A stretch of 64,000 nt of DNA from Zetaproteobacteria bacterium CG_4_9_14_3_um_filter_54_145 (GCA_002791575.1 PFXI01000014.1:24975-88974); one strand, 5' to 3'; shown: positions 32,737 to 42,718, numbered from the stretch's first letter. The notes: generated by a model not told the origin, from the letters alone. Made by a program: numbers and translations.

Positions 32737-33411
32737 TTATATCCGGGATGCCAGATTGGTCATGACTTTGGATGTCAGTTGCATGAACTGTTTGACCGGT
32801 TGCGGCAGCTCGGCTGCGCCCAGATTTTCCGCAAGCTCCGCATGGCCCTGTTCGTCAATTTTCATCTGCGTCACGATGGCCCGGCTGCGGCTATCCTCAG
32901 CGGGCAGATGTTGCAGGTGGTTATCCAGATGGCGCACGACCTGATGTTCTGTTTCAGCCAGAAAACCCAGGTTCCAGCGGTCACCGGCAATGCCGGCAGT
33001 CACGCCGATAGCAAAGGAGCCTGCATACCAGAAAGGATCGAGGATGGAGGGTTTCTCTCCCAGCTCGGTGAGCCTGCGGCGGCACCAGTTCAGGTGGTCG
33101 CTCTCTTCAACGGATGCGTATTTAAGACGCTCTGACAAGGCGGGATCGCGAGCAGTCAGACTCTGTCCCTGATACAGTGCTTGCGCGGCCATTTCGCCTG
33201 CATGGTTGACCCGCATCAATCCGGCAGCCTGTCGTTTCTGCTCCGCTGTCATCTCCGATAGCGGCTGATGATCATCAGATGCAGCCGTATCGGCGGCCGG
33301 TGGATAGGGGCGCGAGCTGGGTTGTTCACAGAAGATATTATTCAGTGCGCGATCGAGCTCACCGATCAGTCGATCCTGTATTGAAGGGGTACGAAATGGC
33401 TTAGCTTGCAT
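32737..33411 (-). CDS. coq7: Demethoxyubiquinone hydroxylase Coq7
   Basis: LMRVNHAGEMAAQALYQGQ, EESDHLNWCRRRL, QMKIDEQGHAE diiron motifs. Confidence 0.93.
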   Translation of the reverse strand: MQAKPFRTPSIQDRLIGELDRALNNIFCEQPSSRPYPPAADTAASDDHQPLSEMTAEQKRQAAGLMRVNHAGEMAAQALYQGQSLTARDPALSERLKYASVEESDHLNWCRRRLTELGEKPSILDPFWYAGSFAIGVTAGIAGDRWNLGFLAETEHQVVRHLDNHLQHLPAEDSRSRAIVTQMKIDEQGHAELAENLGAAELPQPVKQFMQLTSKVMTNLASRI

Positions 33412-33487
33412 ATGACATCCTGATGTACATTTCTTTCAAATGGCTTATTTTTACCCTAAATGGTTTGTTTGCAAGGGTTTGTAAACT

Positions 33488-33698
33488 GTATCCACAGAGG
33501 CTGTGGATAACGTTGTGGATGGATGGCCATATTCCTTTGCCCGCAAGGCAGGGGTGTGACAGGCATGTGACATGCCTTAATTTTAGGCATGATAAAGTAT
33601 GTATGTTTATCAATAAGTTATCTGTTTTTTTTGAAGATGCTGGATTCTTTTGCAGGGTTAAATATTTATTAATATTTTTGCTTGCTCAAAGTGGATAA
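33488..33698. promoter_or_regulatory. DnaA-box cluster with AT-rich DNA, oriC-like
   Basis: GTATCCACA (33488), TGTGGATAA (33502, perfect box on minus strand), TGTGGATGG (33514), AGTGGATAA (33690); AT-rich tract between. Confidence 0.4.
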
Positions 33699-34981
33699 CG
33701 CTGATAATGGGGGGTGGCGAGGCAACAGTTAGCTGCGATTTCACCGCGCCGCACTGCCGATTCGATAGTTGCCGGCAATTGACCGGGGGCAGGGCGCTCG
33801 CATGCATCAATGATGTTTTTTGTTACATCTGCTTGGACTGCATGATCGGGACGCACCAGTGTAGTGGCACGACGTTCACTGATGATGCGGCTATGCTTCA
33901 GTTGCGGCTGACTGCCGCATAGCAGGGATAACTCATGCAGGCAGAGCTCGATCAACTCATGTGACTCCCTGTGGCCGGCATCGGCACTGATTACGGCGCA
34001 GATATGTTTGCCGGGTGTGGCGTTACCCCACTGTTGTGATACATCAAAGTACCATTGGCCGGTGCCATCGATGCAGCCGACCAGTGGCGCAGGCATGGTT
34101 ATGGCCTGATGCAGCCAGAGATGAATATTGGTAATGGCGCGTGTTTCATGCGTGGTTCTACGATTGCGTAGTCTATCCGCCGCAAACGGGGGAAGGGCGA
34201 CAACTGCCTTGTCAAACGACCTGTCATCCACAATCACCTTGCCAGCGGCTTCCTCCAGCTGGCGCACCCTGTGACCGGTATGGATTTGTACACCCAGTTT
34301 TTCCGCATGACGGGCCAGCGGCTCGATCATTGCGGTTTGTAATGGTGCTGTGAACCAGCCCAGTCGTGCCTGTTTGCGACCGGCAAAACTCTCTTTGAGC
34401 ACGCGTTTGAAGGAGAGCGGGCAGGCTGTATCGATCCCTTCATTCATGGCCCCCAGGCAGAGAGGCTCGAGCATGTCTGATACCAATTGCCCGGGTATAC
34501 GCAGCTCCTTGAGCCAGCCTGCGACATGTTCGGCCTGTGGCGCGCTGCTTCGCTGCAGTGCGGCGGCCAGTCGCAGCATCGCTATTGCCGAGCTGAGACC
34601 GTGGCCGGGCATAGCCGCTGCAGCCAGCAGCATGGCCGGGGCAAAGGGGAGTTTGCTGCTCGGCTGAAAATGGAAATGACCGCGCCTTGCATCCCAGAGC
34701 GGCAAACAGAGGGAGGGTTGCCAGTGCAGATATTGATCGGCACCGGCCTCGCGTAACAGTGCCTGAGTCGCTGCATAGGCACCGATCAGCAGATGCGGCC
34801 CATTGTCGCACTGTTGCTGCATGGTTGGTTCGAAAAAGGAGCGTGTGCGCCCGCCGAGTGCAGGGGCCGCTTCAAACAGCTCGACTTCTATATCAAGCCC
34901 GGCCAGACGGATGGCCGCAGTCAGGCCGGTTAGTCCGCCACCGATGACGGCCACACTGGTTGGCAGAGGCCTGGGATTCAT
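33686..34981 (-). CDS. hpnE: Squalene-associated FAD-dependent desaturase HpnE
   Basis: SVAVIGGGLTGLTAAIRLAGLDIEVELFEAAPALGGRTRSF; next to hpnD/hpnC. Confidence 0.9.
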   Translation of the reverse strand: MNPRPLPTSVAVIGGGLTGLTAAIRLAGLDIEVELFEAAPALGGRTRSFFEPTMQQQCDNGPHLLIGAYAATQALLREAGADQYLHWQPSLCLPLWDARRGHFHFQPSSKLPFAPAMLLAAAAMPGHGLSSAIAMLRLAAALQRSSAPQAEHVAGWLKELRIPGQLVSDMLEPLCLGAMNEGIDTACPLSFKRVLKESFAGRKQARLGWFTAPLQTAMIEPLARHAEKLGVQIHTGHRVRQLEEAAGKVIVDDRSFDKAVVALPPFAADRLRNRRTTHETRAITNIHLWLHQAITMPAPLVGCIDGTGQWYFDVSQQWGNATPGKHICAVISADAGHRESHELIELCLHELSLLCGSQPQLKHSRIISERRATTLVRPDHAVQADVTKNIIDACERPAPGQLPATIESAVRRGEIAANCCLATPHYQRYPL

Positions 34982-35032
34982 ATCAATGCTCTGCACGGGC
35001 GCGGCAGGTTATGCATTAGCTGGTACTTGCGC

Positions 35033-35929
35033 CTAGAATTCAAGCCGGATCGGCAGATTGCGTTTGCAGGCCCGGCACTCATAGCGCCATGCCCGCCAGG
35101 CAACCCACATTTTGCGCAGTGGCAGGATACGTACTGGCTGTTGCCACACATCAAAACCGTTTTGGCGCAGTTTGCGCAGATAAGTGTAGTAGGTGGCGCC
35201 CATGACAATCGATGGCCGCAGGCTTTCCCGATCCGCCGGTGGCAGTGTGGCAATGGCTGCCTGATAGGCCTGCTCGGCTTTTTCGCCATACTCCTGCAGC
35301 AGCTGCTGCATCGATGTATCCATCACGCCGTTCTTGAAAGCCTGATCACTAACCTGATAGCGGCTACGTGCTTCCTGCGGGATATAGATTCTGCCAACAG
35401 CCGCATCATCGGCCAGATCACGCAGGATATTGGTCAGTTGCAGCGCTTCGCCCAGATGGGTGGCAAAGTCGCGGCTTTTGCGCTCTGTATAACCAAAAAT
35501 CTCGATGGATAGTAATCCGACGACGCCGGCTACGCGGTAGATATAGAGCGCAAGATCTGCCTGCTTGATGAATGGTGTGCCCATCACATCGGTTTGCATG
35601 CCGTCGAGAATTTCCATCAGCAGCTCTTCATCAATAGGGAAGTGATCAGCGCACCAGCGCAGTTCATGACCGACCGGATGTTGCGCCTTGCCGGCAAAGG
35701 CACGGCTTAACTCATGCCGCCAGAAGCCCAGTTTGGCGATGGCGACCTGCTGCTCGCTGACCTCATCGGCTACATCATCCACTTCACGGCAGAAGGCATA
35801 GAGAGCCATCATGGCCCGCCGCTTATCTTCCGGCAGAAACATAAAGGCATAAAAGAATGAGGAGCCGGAGCCCCGTGTTTTATCCCGGCAATAGATCTCA
35901 GGTGTCATGTCTGCTCCGCTCTGCTGCAC
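35033..35929 (-). CDS. hpnD: Presqualene diphosphate synthase HpnD
   Basis: SFFYAFMFLPEDKRRAMMALYAFCREVDDVADE, LGEALQLTNILRDLADDAAVGRIYIP. Confidence 0.93.
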   Translation of the reverse strand: MQQSGADMTPEIYCRDKTRGSGSSFFYAFMFLPEDKRRAMMALYAFCREVDDVADEVSEQQVAIAKLGFWRHELSRAFAGKAQHPVGHELRWCADHFPIDEELLMEILDGMQTDVMGTPFIKQADLALYIYRVAGVVGLLSIEIFGYTERKSRDFATHLGEALQLTNILRDLADDAAVGRIYIPQEARSRYQVSDQAFKNGVMDTSMQQLLQEYGEKAEQAYQAAIATLPPADRESLRPSIVMGATYYTYLRKLRQNGFDVWQQPVRILPLRKMWVAWRAWRYECRACKRNLPIRLEF

Positions 35930-36812
35930 GTGACGGGAGCAGGCTGTCCGCGATGATGGGTAGAATCAGCTGTTTCCAGTCGCTTTTGCCCAGTGTAATG
36001 CGTTGGCTTAAGGGCTGTTCTGAAGCTTGCAGTCTGTCGAGCATGGTCAGGCCGCCGTGCAGCGTGGCAGCAATCTGCAGGCGCAGGCGCATGGGTAACA
36101 TCGCTAGCAGCGGTACGCCCTCTTTGAGCATGGCACGGGTTGCGGCGATGGCGTGCAGAAACACCGGCCGGAACTGCTTGTTATCAACTTGACCGGCCAG
36201 CAGTTGATCGGCAGTCAGTTGCTCTGCGGCTAGCCAGTCACCCGGTATGTAACAGCGTCCGTTGGGCAGATCAATACTGAAATCCTGCCAGAAGTTGATC
36301 AGTTGCAGCGCCGTGCAGATCAGATCCGAATAGCGATTGGCCTCAGCGCTGTTGACCCCGTGCAGGGCCAGCATCAGGCGTCCGACCGGATTGGCGGAGT
36401 GGCGGCAGTAAAATTTCAGCTCATCAAGGCTGCCATAGGCGTGCAGTGTGACATCCATGCGAAAGGCGATGAGCAGGTTATACAGCTCTTCGACAGGTAG
36501 CTGGCGGGTACGTATCGCATCACCCAGTGCCATGAATACGGCGTGATCGATGGCCGGGTCCTGCTCGCAGCGCTCCAGCAGCGTTTCCCACGCATCCAGC
36601 TGCTTTAAACGCATGCTAGCCGGTGCATTGCCCTCATCGGCCAGATCGTCGGCATGGCGGGCGAAGGCATATATGGCGGCAACGGCCGGGCGCAACTCTG
36701 CGCGCAGCAGCTTTGATGCTGTCGGAAAGTTTTCATAGTGGTTGCGTGCGGTATCCAGACAATGTTGATAAGCTTGCGCTAGCTGCATCGGCTGGCCAAT
36801 AGAGGCTTGCAT
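35898..36812 (-). CDS. hpnC: Squalene synthase HpnC
   Basis: HYENFPTASKLLRAELRPAVAAIYAFARHADDLADEG, LQLINFWQDFSIDLPNGRCYIP. Confidence 0.92.
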   Translation of the reverse strand: MQASIGQPMQLAQAYQHCLDTARNHYENFPTASKLLRAELRPAVAAIYAFARHADDLADEGNAPASMRLKQLDAWETLLERCEQDPAIDHAVFMALGDAIRTRQLPVEELYNLLIAFRMDVTLHAYGSLDELKFYCRHSANPVGRLMLALHGVNSAEANRYSDLICTALQLINFWQDFSIDLPNGRCYIPGDWLAAEQLTADQLLAGQVDNKQFRPVFLHAIAATRAMLKEGVPLLAMLPMRLRLQIAATLHGGLTMLDRLQASEQPLSQRITLGKSDWKQLILPIIADSLLPSRAAERSRHDT

Positions 36813-36878
36813 GGCGGCATGGTGGCAATGCCGCGCGAATTCCGCAAGTGCATTCAACAATTGCCGGGGGAGAGTTTC

Positions 36879-38048
36879 GTGAGCAGTTTCAATCAGGGTA
36901 GTGGCAAACGTGTGGCTGTGGTTGGTGGCGGAATTATCGGCTGCCTTACGGCTCTCTATCTGCATCGCCTTGGCGCAAGCCCGATCATACTCGAAAAAGG
37001 CAGTGCCGGTCGTGAATCCAGCTGGGCCGGTGCCGGTATTCTCTGCCCGATTCATCCATGGCTCTATCCGGACAGCTTCACCCATCTGGTGGATGGGAGC
37101 CTCGCCATGTTTCCGGCCATGAATGCTATGGTTGAGCAGTTAAGCGGGCTGAAGACCGAGTGGCAGACTTCCGGCCTGCTGATTCCGCTGTTTGCCGATG
37201 ACCGTATTCATCATCGAGATCAGGCACTGGCCTGGTCAAAACGCTTTGGCTGGCATGTAGAAGAGCTGGATTCAAAGCAGGCATGCAAGCTGGAGCCAAC
37301 CATGAGCGGTCATGTTGGCGGTGCCTTGCTCTGGCCGGATGTGGGGCAGGTGCGTAATCCGCGTCTGCTGAGTGCCATTAAACAGGCGCTGGCGCTCTGT
37401 CATGTACCGATGCGTGAACAGGCCGAGGTGATCGGTGTGGGTAAAAACGGGCAGGGTGATGTCGCAAGCGTAACGCTTGCCAATGGTGAATCTGTTGAAG
37501 TCGATGCCGTGTTGCTCGCTGCCGGCAGCTGGAGTGGTGAGCTTGCCCGACAGATCGGGCTTGAGCTGCCGGTAGAGCCGGTAAAAGGGCAGATTGTGTT
37601 GCTCAGGGATGAGCCGGGCAAAGTGAACCATATTATCAAGCATGACGACGTCTACCTGGTGCCGCGTCTGGACGGGCATATTCTGGTCGGTGCCAGCATG
37701 GAGCGGGTCGGCTTTGAACCCGGCACCACTGAAGCCGTGGTAAATAATCTGCTTGAGGCGACTTACCGCATCACGCCGGGCCTGAAAGATTCAAAAATTA
37801 TTCAACAGTGGATGGGTTTCCGCCCCGGTAGCCCTGACGGCATGCCGTATCTCGGCCCGGTTGACGGTTATCCGGGTCTGTGGGTGGCGACAGGTCACTA
37901 CCGCAATGGCGTTGCCCTTGCTCCGGGCACGGCCGATCTCATGAGCCGCTGGATCATGGGCGAAGAGCCCAAGGTGGATCTCTCCGATTTCCGCGTAAAC
38001 AGGCCTGCGGTCAATATCGACAAGGTAGGTTTTCCTACCGCTGCGTAG
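36879..38048 (+). CDS. thiO: Glycine oxidase ThiO
   Basis: RVAVVGGGIIGCLTALYLHRLGASPIILEKGSAGRESSWAGAGIL, MGFRPGSPDGMPYLGPV. Confidence 0.9.
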   Translation: MSSFNQGSGKRVAVVGGGIIGCLTALYLHRLGASPIILEKGSAGRESSWAGAGILCPIHPWLYPDSFTHLVDGSLAMFPAMNAMVEQLSGLKTEWQTSGLLIPLFADDRIHHRDQALAWSKRFGWHVEELDSKQACKLEPTMSGHVGGALLWPDVGQVRNPRLLSAIKQALALCHVPMREQAEVIGVGKNGQGDVASVTLANGESVEVDAVLLAAGSWSGELARQIGLELPVEPVKGQIVLLRDEPGKVNHIIKHDDVYLVPRLDGHILVGASMERVGFEPGTTEAVVNNLLEATYRITPGLKDSKIIQQWMGFRPGSPDGMPYLGPVDGYPGLWVATGHYRNGVALAPGTADLMSRWIMGEEPKVDLSDFRVNRPAVNIDKVGFPTAA

Positions 38049-38393
38049 CGCATGCCATGTTGACAAAAAGTACTGTTAAAAGAGTCAAGCCAGGCCCCGT
38101 CACACGTGATCGGCGAGACGGCCTGTGCTGCGTGGTGGGTATGTCGTTCTCCTTCTCTGGCAACGTTCCATTCAAACGCAACGACGACTAAGAGCCGTGG
38201 CGGCGTGCCGCTGGTCGAGTTTGCGGCACTGACCACCCGCATGCCCGTGCCCGTTTCTGAGTGTGAACCGGGCCCTCCCAATGACATCTGTAAAGGTTGT
38301 GTAAAGTACTGTAAAACAAGGTAAATCACCTTGGGATCTTGAGGGGTGATGGCTATACTCCACGTTGCCGGTGTTCCGGCAAGGAGGGTGGCT

Positions 38394-39839
38394 ATGATTC
38401 ACCGGTCTGTTCAACGATTACTTTCCATGATGATCTTTACGACTGCTGTCGTGAGTTCATCGGCATTGGCAGAGCCGATGGGCGGGCGGCCGCCGACGGA
38501 GTCGTTCTCGGCCTGCAACGGCAAAAACAGTGGAACCGCCTGCAGCTTCACCGCGCCGCACGGCACTGTCACCGGCACCTGCCGGAACATGCGCGAACAG
38601 CGCCTGGTCTGCGTACCGGATCGCATGCCGCCGATGGGGGTGGGCAATCGTCGACCACCTATGGGCACAGGTATGAGTGGCATGGGGGCGCAGGGCAGCG
38701 GAGCGATGAGCAGAGATAGGGGCGGTGCCGGATCTATGCCCGGGTCGCGTCCGGCCACGGTAGCAATTAAGAGCTCCAATCCGTCCGCGAAACCGGTGCA
38801 GAGCCGGGTACCCGACACCGGCCAGGGAAGCTGCTTCGACGACAACGGCTTGATCGCCTGCCCGGACGAAGGGCAAGCGTACTTCGGTCAGGATGGCCAA
38901 TATATCGGTGCAGCCCCTTCCTACAGCGATCACGGCGACGGCACCGTCACCGACAATGTCACCGGCTTGATGTGGCAACAGAGCCACAACGCGGAGAGGC
39001 TCGGCTACTATCAGGCGCAGCGGACATGTTCCGAGCTGCGTCTGGGCGGTCATGACGACTGGCGTTTGCCGCATATCAAGGAGCTCTTCTCGATCGCCGA
39101 CTTTTCGGGTGGTGTGGGCAGGAAGCCCTACCTGAATCCGGTCTTCGAGATCAAGCAGCCCGGCAGCGAGATCCTGCGCGGCGATCGCTTTGCAGCCACG
39201 CATAGAACGGAGATGATGGGTCAGACATGGTCATCGACGATCTATACCGGCGATCACTGGGATCGGCCCGGTGTGGAGGCGGCCTTCTTCTTCAACTTCC
39301 TCGACGGACGCATCAAGCAGGCGCCGACGAACGGCGGGCCGCGGCTCTTCTACCGCTGCGCGCGCGGCCCGGTCCGGGGCGGTAACAATTTTGTCGATCA
39401 ACATGATGGAACGGTACACGATCACGCCAGCGGGCTCACGTGGCAGCAGGCCGATGACGGCAAGGCGCGCGATTGGCAGCAGGCACAGGCCTACTGCGAG
39501 GGTTTGACGCTGGAGGGAAAGAGCGACTGGCGACTGCCCAACGTCAAGGAGTTGCAGAGCATCGTCGACTACTCGCGCCACGATCCTGCACTGGATACGA
39601 GCGTGTTTCGGCAATCGGACAGGCGCGGCTGGTTCTGGTCCTCAACGACCCACGGCGACAACGTCCGCAACGCCGCCTATGTCTGCTTCGGAAAATGTGT
39701 GTCGGTCGATGGCGTGGATGTGCACGGCGCCGGTGCCCAGCGTAGCGATCCCAAGCGCGGCAATCCCGATTCGTTCGGCCCGATGGGCGGTCAGCGCGAC
39801 GCGGTGCGCATCAACAATTACGTTCGCTGCGTGCGCTGA
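38394..39839 (+). CDS. Secreted DUF1566 (Lcl C-terminal) domain protein, two domain copies
   Basis: Signal peptide; two repeats of the GTVTDNVTGLMWQQ...DDWRLPHIKELFSIADFS / GTVHDHASGLTWQQ...SDWRLPNVKELQSIVDYS pattern. Confidence 0.85.
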   Translation: MIHRSVQRLLSMMIFTTAVVSSSALAEPMGGRPPTESFSACNGKNSGTACSFTAPHGTVTGTCRNMREQRLVCVPDRMPPMGVGNRRPPMGTGMSGMGAQGSGAMSRDRGGAGSMPGSRPATVAIKSSNPSAKPVQSRVPDTGQGSCFDDNGLIACPDEGQAYFGQDGQYIGAAPSYSDHGDGTVTDNVTGLMWQQSHNAERLGYYQAQRTCSELRLGGHDDWRLPHIKELFSIADFSGGVGRKPYLNPVFEIKQPGSEILRGDRFAATHRTEMMGQTWSSTIYTGDHWDRPGVEAAFFFNFLDGRIKQAPTNGGPRLFYRCARGPVRGGNNFVDQHDGTVHDHASGLTWQQADDGKARDWQQAQAYCEGLTLEGKSDWRLPNVKELQSIVDYSRHDPALDTSVFRQSDRRGWFWSSTTHGDNVRNAAYVCFGKCVSVDGVDVHGAGAQRSDPKRGNPDSFGPMGGQRDAVRINNYVRCVR

Positions 39840-39999
39840 TCGGTGCTTCTCACATCGATTGAGCCCGGAGAAGCGCTGAATTGATCAGCGCTTCCCTGGT
39901 CAGGTGGCAATAGAACCGGCATATCCCTATACCTGATATGGATGCGCGGCAGCAAAGGTGAGTCCCGGTCCGCCGGAAGGCGGGGGGCGAAATCGACAG

Positions 40000-40090
40000 G
40001 GGCGAAGAGCCCGGGATGGATCTCTCCGCTTTCCGCGTAAACAGGCCCGCAGCCAATCTTATAAGCGTGGGTTTTCCCGGAACTTCCTGA
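40000..40090 (+). pseudogene. thiO 3'-end remnant (diverged duplicate)
   Basis: Translates GEEPGMDLSAFRVNRPAANLISVGFPGTS*, versus GEEPKVDLSDFRVNRPAVNIDKVGFPTAA* at the end of intact thiO. Confidence 0.85.
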
Positions 40091-40377
40091 TGGAGTAGCC
40101 CTGTCGGGCGGTTGCTCTGTTTCCGGATTGCAATCAGATTACCTTGAGCAAGCGCAGATATTCTTCAGCAGGAGTGGGTGAAAAGGTACAGGGAAAAGCC
40201 CGAATTCTTGTCGGGCATTATTCTTTTGAAGATTTTCAGCAGGATATACATATCCCGACGCTGCCTGCTCCCCTCTAAAAAAATACGGGGTTATAGTGGA
40301 CTGAATCTCACCAGAGACTTACCATCCTAGAGTCGGCATCAGCCGCATCTTAAAATAGAGTCTGAAAGGGTGTACAT

Positions 40378-40695
40378 ATGAAGGTTTGCTATCAGGATGA
40401 TCAACTGGAAAGGATTGTAGATCAGGCGGTCATTTATCAGTGTGCCTGCCCGGCTCAGGTAGTGAATGCACTTCGCTTTCTGCGTGATCTTCACAACTAT
40501 CAACAAGACTGTCTAAACGAGAGTGATACGGATAAATTGGTACATCAGTGCATAGCCACTGATGCTGAGAGTGCTTACAAGCTGCTTGAAGATTGCCTGG
40601 GTAAAGTGCTAAAGCTTGAAGGCTGGGACGAAGAGACTCTGAAAATGCCTGAAAACCTCGTGAAACGAATGGTAGAGAACGTCAATAGGCAATGA
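40378..40695 (+). CDS. Uncharacterised small protein (105 aa)
   Basis: Complete ORF MKVCYQDDQLERIVDQAVIYQC...VENVNRQ; coding-like composition; no family recognised. Confidence 0.6.
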   Translation: MKVCYQDDQLERIVDQAVIYQCACPAQVVNALRFLRDLHNYQQDCLNESDTDKLVHQCIATDAESAYKLLEDCLGKVLKLEGWDEETLKMPENLVKRMVENVNRQ

Positions 40696-40958
40696 AGAGA
40701 GAATAGGGGGTCAATTGTACTCCGGCCGAACTGCCAATATGGACTTTGTCGGATGCTTTACTGTATGCTGGCTCATTGAAAAGGCGATGCCTCTTGATTG
40801 GATTGAGATGCTAACGCATTGGAACCCGCCTTTTTGCCGTGTCGCCGGATTGCAGGAACAGGGTGTGACGGATCGTTGTAAGAGGCAGGCAAAGGAGACG
40901 ATCATTACCACTGATGCGATGTTGACCGGCAAGGGTAAAGCTCCATGGGTAAGAAGCT

Positions 40959-42284
40959 ATGGATGAGCCCGGCATGCGGCCCGAGGCATGGCTGACAGGA
41001 CCTGACCCTGATCAGCAGCAGTTAGGTCATGATGCCTTGCGCGAGAGCGAAGCACATTTTCGCCAGTTGTTCGATCTGCATCGTGATGTCATGTTATTGA
41101 TCGATTATCAATCCGGCACCATCGTGGATGCCAATCCTGCGGCAGCGCAATTTTATGGCTATCCGCTGGAGAACTTGCGTGGCATGAGCGTAAGCAGGAT
41201 CAATGCACAGCATGAGTCGGAAATCCATCCTCAAAGAGAGAGAGCCATTAGTGGAGAGCAGAATATATTCTCCTTTGAGCATCGTTTGGCCAATGGTGAC
41301 GTTCGTACGGTAGAATCACATATTTCACTGGTGAGCTACAGGGGCAAGAGCCTGTTCTTTTCGATCACACATGACATCACCGAACGCAAGCGGGTCGAGG
41401 CCGAACTGCGCATCGTGACTGCCGCGTTTGAATCCCAGGAGAGCATGGTGATCACCGATGACAAGGGTGTGATTCTGAAGGTCAACCGCGCATTCACAAG
41501 GACAACCGGCTATACACCGGAGGAGGCCATCGGCCAGACGCCTAGCCTGCTTAAATCAGGTCGTCATGACGTGAATTTTTACCGCGACATGTGGAGTACC
41601 CTCAAACGCAAAGGGAGATGGCAGGGCGAGGTGTGGGATCGACGCAAGAATGGTGAGATATACCCCAAGTGGCTGACCATCACCGCCGTCAAAGGCGATG
41701 ATGGCGCCACCACCCATTATGTCGGTTTGCATATCGACATCACCGAGCGCAAGCAGATGGAAGATAAAATCAGTAATATGGCCTACCACGACCACCTTAC
41801 AGGCCTGGCCAACCGGGCGCTGTTTTATGACCGTTTACAGCAGGCCGGAGCTCACCTGCAGCGAAACATGAATCTGATGGCCGTATTAATGCTGGATCTT
41901 GATCGTTTCAAGCTGATCAATGATGAACTGGGTCATGAATGGGGTGACAGGGCCCTTGTCGAAGTGAGTAGCCGTCTGCTGCAATGTGTCCGTGCTACAG
42001 ATACCGTAGCCCGCCTTGGCGGCGATGAGTTCAGCATCATCCTGCTCGATGTCAGCTCAAAAGCGTTTGCCTGCGAGGTGGCCGAAAAAGTGATTGCTGC
42101 TATCGGGCAGCCGCTCATGCTGAAAGGCATTCAATATACTGTGGGTGTAAGTATAGGTATTTGTCTGGCAATGGCTGCTGATCAGGAGATGGAGAGCCTG
42201 GTGAGAAAGGCCGATGCCGCTATGTATCTGGCCAAGGAGAGTGGCAGAAACTGCTACCGCATACTGTCCGGAAACCTGAGCTGA
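40959..42284 (+). CDS. PAS-PAS-GGDEF diguanylate cyclase
   Basis: Two PAS domains (HDITERKRVEAEL, HIDITERKQMEDKI), MAYHDHLTGLANRALFYDRL, VARLGGDEFSIIL. Confidence 0.95.
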   Translation: MDEPGMRPEAWLTGPDPDQQQLGHDALRESEAHFRQLFDLHRDVMLLIDYQSGTIVDANPAAAQFYGYPLENLRGMSVSRINAQHESEIHPQRERAISGEQNIFSFEHRLANGDVRTVESHISLVSYRGKSLFFSITHDITERKRVEAELRIVTAAFESQESMVITDDKGVILKVNRAFTRTTGYTPEEAIGQTPSLLKSGRHDVNFYRDMWSTLKRKGRWQGEVWDRRKNGEIYPKWLTITAVKGDDGATTHYVGLHIDITERKQMEDKISNMAYHDHLTGLANRALFYDRLQQAGAHLQRNMNLMAVLMLDLDRFKLINDELGHEWGDRALVEVSSRLLQCVRATDTVARLGGDEFSIILLDVSSKAFACEVAEKVIAAIGQPLMLKGIQYTVGVSIGICLAMAADQEMESLVRKADAAMYLAKESGRNCYRILSGNLS

Positions 42285-42319
42285 TTGAAATCCGGTAATA
42301 AATTCAGAACTGGTCGCTA

Positions 42320-42718
42320 CTACTCGGGTTGATTGCGCATGAAATCGGCGACGCCGTAGAGCGCCTGCAGCAGCTCTGTGCGCAGGATCTCATCCCCGAT
42401 CACATCATCAAGCGCATGCTTCATGCACTGGATCCATTGATCACGCTCGGCCTCACCAATGCTGAATGATATATGACGCATGCGCAGGCGGGGATGGCCG
42501 AACTGCTCAATATATAACTGTGGGCCGCCCATCCAGCCGGAGAGAAACATGAACAGTTTGTCTTCAGCCGTTTGCAGGTTGTCCGCATGCATCCAGCGAA
42601 TGGGCAGAGCTTCGGGCAGCTCGTCCATATGCTTGTAAAAACGTTGCACCAGTCGGCGGAGTTTGGCTTCACCACCAATGCGTTGATACAGCGTGCGTGT
42701 GTCACTTTGGATCTGCAT
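42320..42718 (-). CDS. Group II truncated hemoglobin-like globin
   Basis: TLYQRIGGEAKLRRLVQRFYKHMDEL...FLSGWMGGPQLYIEQFGHPRLRMRHISFSI. Confidence 0.9.
   Translation of the reverse strand: MQIQSDTRTLYQRIGGEAKLRRLVQRFYKHMDELPEALPIRWMHADNLQTAEDKLFMFLSGWMGGPQLYIEQFGHPRLRMRHISFSIGEAERDQWIQCMKHALDDVIGDEILRTELLQALYGVADFMRNQPE

Noticed and set aside
40715-40966. 83-aa ORF upstream of the GGDEF gene
   Set aside because: No recognised motif and it overlaps the start of the better supported GGDEF protein.
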